Positions 57,688 through 64,000 of a DNA stretch of 64,000 bases are shown one piece after another. Location: assembly GCA_947259395.1 (NCBI GenBank), contig CAMYMN010000002.1, positions 102,439 through 166,438 on the forward strand, written 5' to 3'. Position 1 is the stretch's first letter. Every line of letters starts with the position of its first letter. Source of the DNA: an uncultured Gammaproteobacteria bacterium. GTDB taxonomy: Bacteria; Pseudomonadota; Gammaproteobacteria; Arenicellales; JAANXG01. Under the pieces are notes generated by a model that was not told where the DNA came from, searched no databases, and was given only the letters and a program-made list of their open reading frames with translations. The translations under genes were made by a program, and so were the position numbers.

Positions 57688-58013
57688 CTAGTCCGAATAT
57701 TGCATCAGTATCCGGTAAACTGGCGCACACTGCGACTCCGCGCAGCACAAGGGACAGGGGCGGCTGAACCCCCTGCTGCGCTTGTGCTGCGCATAGTCGC
57801 AGTGCGAGGACAAGCACTGCAACGACACCAGCACAAGCGCCGGACTGGAGCGAAAGTCATAGCCGTAACTATGGCTTGAGCGAAGTCCAAGTGCAGGCGT
57901 ACCCGGACCAGCCAGAGCCCGGATAGGACACCGACCGTGTACAAAACGTACCCGGGCCAAGTGCTCTAGCTTCGGTATACAAAAACGGCCGACTGGTGCA
58001 ATATGCGGGCTAG
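57688..58013. mobile_element. 326-bp MITE-like element, full copy with internal hairpin insertion
   Basis: Left CTAGTCCGAATATTGCATCAG and right CTGGTGCAATATGCGGGCTAG; shares core CATAGCCGTA(A/G)CTATGG...GCAGGCGT.CC.GGACCAGCCAG.GCC.GGATAGG with 26259-26505. Confidence 0.8.
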
Positions 58014-58122
58014 TTGATCAATAACGGTCAGGGACGGCGCAGAAGCAGCAATACCAACGCACGGACCACACCGGAACGTGGCGTGTTGTACGCGCGGGAT
58101 GCGGTTAGTCAGGTAAGGACCA

Positions 58123-59289
58123 CTACTTCCCTTCCGGGTAGGGGTTGGCCTGGTCAATCAGTGCGGTCCCGGTCCTTGCCGTTTTTATCTTCGGCACATT
58201 TCGTTGTAGCCAATACACTAAATCCACCCACATGTGCGTGACTTGCTGCGAACTGGGCATCACGTAGGCGTGCGGCATTTCCAGTGTGACCACAGGAATA
58301 CCTTTGTGGACGCCCGCGTAGTTACCCAGAGAACCCGGGAACGTGCCGAGGAAGTCTCGATACAAAATACCGATGCGGTGCGGCGCCGAACGGCGGTCGA
58401 GCGCATCGTAATCGACGATGCCGTGGGGCGCGTGCACACTTACAATTATATCCGGCTCGAAACGGTCAATTTGTTCGACCAGCCATTGAGTTTCCGGTTC
58501 GCTGCCTGGTGCTTTGCCCGGGTAGCGACGTGGATCGCGTCCCGTGGTGTTCACCCAGTAATTTCTACTCAAACGTGGCCACTCCGGCGTTGGAAGATTG
58601 CGATTCAAATCTATGCCGTTAGCATTGGTCCGCGTCGATTTGTTCACCAGCAGCCCGTCGGGATTGAGCAACGGCGTGATTCGCCAATGAAACATTCCCG
58701 TGTGATAGCGCCTCAGCTTGTGCATCCATATGAATACCGAGCTGATCGACGTCAACTCATCAGCATGCGTGCCGCCAATCAAGAGCACCCGGCCAAGTGG
58801 CTTCCGATTGGACATGGGTGGAAACTCGCGCACCAATATAGGCAGTTTGTTTGCCGAATAGTATTCCGCCGGTCTTAAATCGAGCGACACACAGTCGTTG
58901 AGATTTACGCTCGCGAGTTTGTTTGCTATTCCTCGGCAGGTTTGTGACACCTGCTGTTGATGATCTGCTGTCAATGGTGGTGGTGGGGGGAGAAGTGGAT
59001 GTGCCTCGGTGGTGACTGTCGGTGTGTCGGTTTGCTGTTCGCTTGGTAGGTGCGCAGCCATTTTGGTCGCCGCTTTTTCAACGGGTTTTACGGCCGTTTC
59101 TTCAATCCGCCGAGGTTTCGGTGCCGGTGAGGTCGGCGGCGCACTGCTGGGTGAGCGAGCTGGTTGTGTGGCCGCTGCCGATGATGCCGTGTCGGGTGGT
59201 GGTGAAACGGACGGCGACCACGTAGCGCACGCCCCCACCAGAAGCAGTGGCGCGACAACGATAAGATATGCGATCGGCGGGCAGTTCAC
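58123..59289 (-). CDS. M14-family zinc carboxypeptidase (MpaA-like) lipoprotein
   Basis: YLIVVAPLLLVGACATW lipobox; VLLIGGTHADELTSISSVFIWMHKL ... NANGIDLNRNLPTPEWP ... GSEPETQWLVEQIDRFEPDIIVSVHAPHG. Confidence 0.88.
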   Translation of the reverse strand: MNCPPIAYLIVVAPLLLVGACATWSPSVSPPPDTASSAAATQPARSPSSAPPTSPAPKPRRIEETAVKPVEKAATKMAAHLPSEQQTDTPTVTTEAHPLLPPPPPLTADHQQQVSQTCRGIANKLASVNLNDCVSLDLRPAEYYSANKLPILVREFPPMSNRKPLGRVLLIGGTHADELTSISSVFIWMHKLRRYHTGMFHWRITPLLNPDGLLVNKSTRTNANGIDLNRNLPTPEWPRLSRNYWVNTTGRDPRRYPGKAPGSEPETQWLVEQIDRFEPDIIVSVHAPHGIVDYDALDRRSAPHRIGILYRDFLGTFPGSLGNYAGVHKGIPVVTLEMPHAYVMPSSQQVTHMWVDLVYWLQRNVPKIKTARTGTALIDQANPYPEGK

Positions 59290-59340
59290 GTTTTAAGGAT
59301 AGCAGACGAATGCTTATGTTGTTACTAGAACTATGCCGCG

Positions 59341-59431
59341 CTACCTATTGTTTGTAAATAGGTAGTCCGGGGTGGGACTCGCATCGTACTGATGCTCGGG
59401 GATGTTGTTGGGGGGACGCCCCACCCCGGAC
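59341..59431. repeat. double inverted-repeat structure
   Basis: CTACCTATT...AATAGGTAG (59341-59365) immediately followed by GTCCGGGGTGGG (59365-59376) ... CCCACCCCGGAC (59420-59431). Confidence 0.65.
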
Positions 59432-59533
59432 GACCTTTAATCGAAACCGACTATAGATTATCCCCCACTCGAAGCACGGCGTCAGCCAGGTCGCTGGATT
59501 TGTTGCAATTATTAACGATATCCGTTTGCGATT

Positions 59534-59561
59534 GGAACTTATTCCCGACGAACTGGTCTCA
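59534..59561 (+). promoter_or_regulatory. candidate sigmaE/AlgU-type promoter
   Basis: GGAACTT - 16 bp - TCTCA (consensus GGAACTT-N15/16-TCTGA). Confidence 0.5.
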
Positions 59562-59566
59562 ATTAA

Positions 59567-59689
59567 CTAGGATAACGTGGAAGTTGTCCTCCCGCTTACC
59601 CTCCCTGAGCGGGCAGATTCTGTTCATCGCGGAATCGAAGCGTTATGGCCCCGGAATGTCCTCCCCTTGCGTCCGGGGCATTTTTCTTT
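59567..59689 (+). ncRNA. candidate trans-acting sRNA at the Spot42/ErsA syntenic locus (polA-engB)
   Basis: Promoter-like GGAACTT/TCTCA upstream; hairpin CCCGCT...AGCGGG; Rho-independent terminator GCCCCGGA...TCCGGGGCATTTTTCTTT; three CU-rich segments (GTCCTCCCG, ACCCTCCCT, GTCCTCCCCTT). Confidence 0.55.
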
Positions 59690-60320
59690 GTGTATGCGTT
59701 AGCCATTGAACTAATACTTGTTGCGCTTGTGAGCAACCGGTTCGTTTTAGCGACGAGAAGAGTTGTACGGAAACCGTATTAGACAAACCACCGAGCTGTA
59801 CCGTCACTTCACGCAGTGTCCGCAGTGCCTTGCTACGGCTGAGCTTGTCGGATTTGGTCAACAAGACGTGTACTGTCAGGTCCACGCCCTCACTCCACTC
59901 CAACATTTGACGGTCGAGAACCGTTAGCGGGTGGCGAATGTCCATCAGCAATATCAAGCCGCCAAGACTCGACCGCGTGCCTAGAAACTGCTCTATGACA
60001 TGCCGCCAATGCCGCCGCAGTGATTCTGACACCTTCGCATAGCCGTATCCAGGTAAGTCCACCAAACGGCGGTCACCGTCAAGGCGGAAGAACACGATTT
60101 GCTGCGTGCGTCCTGGGATCTTGCTGGTACGGGCCAGGCCACGCCGATTGGTAATGGTATTAATGGCGCTGGATTTCCCGACATTTGATCGTCCTGCAAA
60201 CGCAACTTCAACGCCGTGGTCCGGCGGCCATTGATCAGGGTTGTGGGCGCTGATCAAGAACTGCGGATGTTGTAACAATGGCGGCAGAATCGGTTCGTTG
60301 ATCATGATAGCGGTGGTCAT
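59643..60320 (-). CDS. engB: ribosome biogenesis GTP-binding protein EngB (YihA/YsxC)
   Basis: VAFAGRSNVGKSSAINTITNRRGLARTSKIPGRTQQIVFFRLDGDRRLVDLPGYGYAKV. Confidence 0.96.
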   Translation of the reverse strand: MTTAIMINEPILPPLLQHPQFLISAHNPDQWPPDHGVEVAFAGRSNVGKSSAINTITNRRGLARTSKIPGRTQQIVFFRLDGDRRLVDLPGYGYAKVSESLRRHWRHVIEQFLGTRSSLGGLILLMDIRHPLTVLDRQMLEWSEGVDLTVHVLLTKSDKLSRSKALRTLREVTVQLGGLSNTVSVQLFSSLKRTGCSQAQQVLVQWLTHTQRKMPRTQGEDIPGP

Positions 60321-60386
60321 TCGCGGTATTGAGACCCTCTCGGTGACATGATATAAAAACCCCGGAATCTTTGAGCGTCAACGCGT

Positions 60387-60411
60387 TGCCATGTTGCAAT
60401 ATGCGGGCTGG
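60387..60411. repeat. solo terminus of the MITE-like family
   Basis: TTGCCATGTTGCAATATGCGGGCTGG matches right end at 58013 (TTGCAATATGCGGGCT core). Confidence 0.55.
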
Positions 60412-60485
60412 AGCGTCGTTTGTCGATCCCGTCGGGTGTTGTCCGTGCGGGCGTGTGTATTCGAAACCCTCACGTGGAGTAGTCT

Positions 60486-61142
60486 ATGATCAAGCAAGTC
60501 GCATTTGTTGCAGTATTAGTTTGCTTTCCCTTTGCGGGTAACGCCAGCCACCTGGACCCTCCCCTTGACTTGCCTGCCGCCGACGCCGAGGCCGGAAAGC
60601 AGAAGGCAAAAGTGTGTGTAAGCTGTCACGGCGCGGACGGCAACAGCACCAATCCCGCCTATCCCAGTCTTGCCGGACAGGTGTCCGGGTATATTGCGGG
60701 GCAGTTATCGCTTTTTAAATCCGGTCAGCGCAAGAATGATATCATGGCCGGGATGGCCGCCGGCCTGTCGGAGCAAGACCTTGCCGATCTCGATGCTTAC
60801 TATTCGCGCCAGGAAATAAAACCAGGCCTGGTGTCCAAGGAGGAAAAAGAATCGGTGCTTCGTGGCGAACGCTTGTATCGCGGCGGTTATGCCCCGTTGC
60901 AAGTTGCGGCATGCATCAGTTGTCACGGACCTCGGGGCCACGGTGTACCCATGCGTTACCCCCGGGTCGCCAGTCAACATAGGCAATATCTGGAGGAACA
61001 GTTGTTGACATTCAAGGCCAGCTACGAAACGCCTGAGGCCGGGGCACGTTTTAGCTATGGTGACATCATGACGCGTATCGCATTCTTGTTGTCCGACCGG
61101 CAAATCAAAGACGTATCCGCCTATATGCACGCCATGAATTGA
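60486..61142 (+). CDS. diheme cytochrome c4
   Basis: Signal peptide and two CxxCH motifs: KVCVSCHGADGNSTNPAYPSLAGQ and AACISCHGPRGHGVPMRYPRVASQH. Confidence 0.94.
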   Translation: MIKQVAFVAVLVCFPFAGNASHLDPPLDLPAADAEAGKQKAKVCVSCHGADGNSTNPAYPSLAGQVSGYIAGQLSLFKSGQRKNDIMAGMAAGLSEQDLADLDAYYSRQEIKPGLVSKEEKESVLRGERLYRGGYAPLQVAACISCHGPRGHGVPMRYPRVASQHRQYLEEQLLTFKASYETPEAGARFSYGDIMTRIAFLLSDRQIKDVSAYMHAMN

Positions 61143-61254
61143 CTTTGCAGCAGTAGCGGACCGCCTGCACCCGGGCCCCGACGGTGCCGGTTGAGGACAC
61201 ATCCAGATTACCTCGGGTACCGACCGGTCTCAGCAACTCGATTAATATCACAGT

Positions 61255-61692
61255 ATGAGCGCCGTCGCCGACGAATCAACCTTTGCCCCGCATGAGTTCG
61301 GGTTGTTGGTGGAGACCGCGATTCATGCCGGCCAACGTCGCGAGCCGTCGATAGCGAAAACTGACTCGGCTGGAGTCCACGGTCCCTATGTCAAGGCCGC
61401 GGTGGCGTTACGGGATCATTTCGGTAACGACAAGCGTCGGTTCGAGAATGCGATGTCACGTTTCGTGGCTTTGATGCACTTGTTCACCCACAATCGGCTT
61501 GAGCACTGGGTGCGAGCCAGTGCGAAGAATGCGACCGCCCAGGACATTCATCCCGCGGTGATACACGCCGCGGCACAAATGAAGTTGAACAAAAGTGGCA
61601 AATTTCCGGAGCGTAAGTTCTTATCACTAGTCGCTGAGCTTGCCAGCGAGCAGTATCAGGGGCTCGCTGATTGGGACCCGAGCACCGAGTGA
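61255..61692 (+). CDS. conserved-looking hypothetical protein
   Basis: 145-aa ORF, stop overlaps downstream ATG (TGATG), suggesting translational coupling. Confidence 0.6.
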   Translation: MSAVADESTFAPHEFGLLVETAIHAGQRREPSIAKTDSAGVHGPYVKAAVALRDHFGNDKRRFENAMSRFVALMHLFTHNRLEHWVRASAKNATAQDIHPAVIHAAAQMKLNKSGKFPERKFLSLVAELASEQYQGLADWDPSTE

Positions 61693-63611
61693 TGGCCGTT
61701 TCCTATCGACATCAACGCGATCCAGATGATGAGCCCGTCAGCCCAGATAGCGCATCAACCTTTGAAGATATCCTGAGATTACGTTTTTCGCGAAGGCAGA
61801 CGCTACGGACCCTTGGGGCCGGTGCCGCGATCCTAGGACTGGTATCGAGCCACCGAGGGTGGGCCCGGGAAATGTCCGCGCACGTTGCGTCAAGTCTGCG
61901 ATTCGCCGAGGTACCCCGTGGCCGGGACGAGCGGTTGCATGTGCCCGCGGGTTACCAGGCGCAGGTCCTATTGCGCTGGGGGGAGCCGTTGTTCCCCCAT
62001 GCACCAGTTTTCGACCCCGGTCGACAGTCGGTGCAGTCGCAGCAATTGCAGTTCGGGTACAACAATGATTTTGTCGCCTATCTGCCGCTCCCCCGCGGCG
62101 CTACGGCGTCAGATCACGGTTTGTTGACGGTCAACCACGAATACACACTCGGCAGCTTGATGTTTCCCAACGCACCCCACCGAATTTCGTCCTCAGCACC
62201 ACAAGTTGCTGTGGAAATTATGGCTCACGGTATGTCGATCGTGGAGCTAAAACGCAGCGCAGGTGGCTGGCGCGTGATTATCGATTCCGGTTTCAACCGC
62301 CGCATTACGCCAGTCACCCAGATGCGTATTGCCGGCCCTGCGGCGGGACATCGACGGATGAAAACCCGGTACTCGCCGGACGGGGTGACGACCTGGGGGA
62401 CGTACGCAAACTGTTCCGGCGGTGTTACCCCCTGGGGGACAGTGCTCACCGCCGAAGAAAACATCCAGTTTTATTTCGCTGGAAACATCAATGGGTTGCC
62501 AGAGGCGGAAAACTACCGGCGTTTTGGTTTGCCCGGGAAGCTACTGTTTATACCCTGGGGCGCTCATTATCAGCGCTGGAACCTGGACGTAAATCCTAAC
62601 GAACCACTGCACGCCGGTTGGATTGTCGAGGTCGACCCCTTTGATCCACGCTCGGTACCCCTCAAGCGCACCGCGTTGGGTCGCTGCAAACATGAGGGCT
62701 GCAGCGTGCATATCAATACCGATAACCGGATTGTCTGCTACATGGGCGATGACCAGGAGTACGAGTATATATATCGATTCGTGAGCCGCGATCGGTATAA
62801 AGCCAATGATCGGTCGGCCAATCTTGATTTGCTCGATGACGGCGTCTTGTCAGTCGCCGAATTTGACGCAGATGGCAAGGTAACTTGGCATCGGTTGGTT
62901 TTCGGTCACGGGCCGTTGACCAAGCGTAACGGATTTCACAGTCAGGCCGACGTCGTCATCGATGTTCGCAAGGCCGCTGATCTGGTCGGTGCCACGAGGA
63001 TGGATCGGCCGGAAAGTGTAAATGTCAATCCCGTGACCGGTTCTGTGTTCGTGGTATTAACCGCCAATCAACTGCGAATACGCGCCGAAGTAGACGCCGC
63101 GAATCCACGTGCCCAAAATATGTTTGGCCATATCATCGAGCTGCTACCCCCGAACGGCGATCACAGCGCACCGCAATTCACTTGGGAGTTGTTTCTGCTC
63201 GCGGGTGATCCGGAACATCCTGACCATGGCGCCCGTTATCACGATGACGTTTCCGCGCACGGGTGGCTGATCAATCCAGATAACTGCACTTTTGATCGTG
63301 ACGGGCGGTTGTGGATTGCCAGCGATGGCGCGAATCAGCACGGTTTTGCCGATGGGGTTTGGGCAACTGATGTCACCGGTCCAGGTCGGGCGTTAACGCG
63401 GCATTTCCTGCGCGCACCCGTGGGCGCGGAGGTCTGCGGGCCGTTTTTTACACCCGACAACACAACCTTTTTTTGTGCTATTCAACACCCCGGCGAAGGG
63501 TCGACGTTTACACACCCCGCCACGCGCTGGCCCGATTTCCAACCGGATTATCCGCCTCGGCCGGCGGTGGTCGCAGTGACGAAGAACGGCGGCGGTATAG
63601 TCGGTAGCTGA
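61692..63611 (+). CDS. PhoX-family (DUF839) phosphatase, Tat-exported
   Basis: Twin-arginine FSRRQTLRTLGAGAAILGL; VNHEYTLGSLMFPN ... NCSGGVTPWGTVLTAEENIQFYF ... DNTTFFCAIQHPGEGSTF. Confidence 0.92.
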   Translation: MAVSYRHQRDPDDEPVSPDSASTFEDILRLRFSRRQTLRTLGAGAAILGLVSSHRGWAREMSAHVASSLRFAEVPRGRDERLHVPAGYQAQVLLRWGEPLFPHAPVFDPGRQSVQSQQLQFGYNNDFVAYLPLPRGATASDHGLLTVNHEYTLGSLMFPNAPHRISSSAPQVAVEIMAHGMSIVELKRSAGGWRVIIDSGFNRRITPVTQMRIAGPAAGHRRMKTRYSPDGVTTWGTYANCSGGVTPWGTVLTAEENIQFYFAGNINGLPEAENYRRFGLPGKLLFIPWGAHYQRWNLDVNPNEPLHAGWIVEVDPFDPRSVPLKRTALGRCKHEGCSVHINTDNRIVCYMGDDQEYEYIYRFVSRDRYKANDRSANLDLLDDGVLSVAEFDADGKVTWHRLVFGHGPLTKRNGFHSQADVVIDVRKAADLVGATRMDRPESVNVNPVTGSVFVVLTANQLRIRAEVDAANPRAQNMFGHIIELLPPNGDHSAPQFTWELFLLAGDPEHPDHGARYHDDVSAHGWLINPDNCTFDRDGRLWIASDGANQHGFADGVWATDVTGPGRALTRHFLRAPVGAEVCGPFFTPDNTTFFCAIQHPGEGSTFTHPATRWPDFQPDYPPRPAVVAVTKNGGGIVGS

Positions 63612-63663
63612 TGGCTAATCGACACCCTCCGCGATGAGGATGGGCGGCTCCATCGGAATACAG

Positions 63664-64000
63664 CTGATCCGCATAATGCGCCATGGCACCCCGCGTCTAT
63701 TCATGGTATGCCTCGACGAGACCTGCAACCTTACTACCATGAAATGACGACGTTCGATACTCGATGTGGCTTGGTAACAATAGGGGCGGGACTATCCCGG
63801 CGCTGACCCGGTTGCGACCGCGTGCATACGCGGTTCACTCACTCCATAGCTATGACTCTACCCCAGCGCGGCGCTCGTCCTCGCGCAGCAGGGGGGCTCG
63901 TCCTCGCGCAGCAGGGGGCTCGTCCCCGCGCAGCAGGGGGCTTGTCCCCGCGCAGCAGGGGGCTTGTCCCCGCGCAGCAGGGGGCTTGTCCCCGCGCAGC
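63664..64000. mobile_element. mosaic MITE-like element (reverse orientation), truncated by window edge
   Basis: GATCCGCATAATGCGCCATGGCACCCCGC terminus; CCATGAAATGACGACGTTCG...CTTGGTAACAATAGGGGCGGGA shared with 51737 copy; CCATAGCTATG and CCCGGCGCTG shared (reverse) with 26259 copy. Confidence 0.6.
63870..64000. repeat. 22-bp tandem repeat array (about 6 units, continues past window)
   Basis: Unit GCGCAGCAGGGGGCTTGTCCCC; first units are CTCGTCCTC variants, later ones CTTGTCCCC. Confidence 0.92.

Noticed and set aside
58234-58878. 214-aa ORF antisense to the M14 carboxypeptidase
   Set aside because: The M14 frame has recognizable catalytic motifs; this frame has none.
63870-64000. CRISPR array hypothesis for the right-edge repeats
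   Set aside because: 22-bp units are contiguous with no spacers and no cas genes are present; it is a simple tandem repeat.

Overview
This 64 kb window looks like the chromosomal replication-origin region of a gammaproteobacterium. The taxon is not determinable by eye, but the gene content and synteny fit free-living sulfur-oxidiser or purple-sulfur-like lineages. Core: gyrB-dnaN-dnaA on the minus strand, then rpmH-rnpA-yidD-yidC-mnmE, mnmG, rsmG-parA-parB, the complete atpIBEFHAGDC operon, glmU, glmS, uvrD, polA and engB on the right. Left of the origin are mscL, glpD, a GDPD, srkA, a DnaQ-like exonuclease paired with a CBS/DUF294 protein, a rhomboid protease, mlaA, pip, apaH and apaG. The most notable signals are not protein-coding. 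(1) A dispersed family of short inverted-repeat elements has termini close to CTAGCCCGCATATTGCACCA. Several full or mosaic copies and several solo ends are present. One copy sits exactly between a MoxR ATPase and a DUF58 gene and supplies the stop codon of one and a potential start codon of the other. (2) Two parS-like palindromes occupy the dnaN-gyrB junction, where recF would normally be. (3) A candidate sigmaE-type sRNA with three C/U-rich anti-Shine-Dalgarno stretches lies upstream of a terminator overlapping the engB 3' end, the syntenic position of Spot 42/ErsA. (4) A Ser/Thr kinase, PP2C phosphatase and DUF302 cassette lies inside the mnmG-rsmG interval. (5) One ORF is split by a single in-frame TAG. 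(6) A 22-bp tandem array apparently derived from the repeat family runs off the right edge. No CRISPR array, rRNA or tRNA was identified, and no transposase gene was found.
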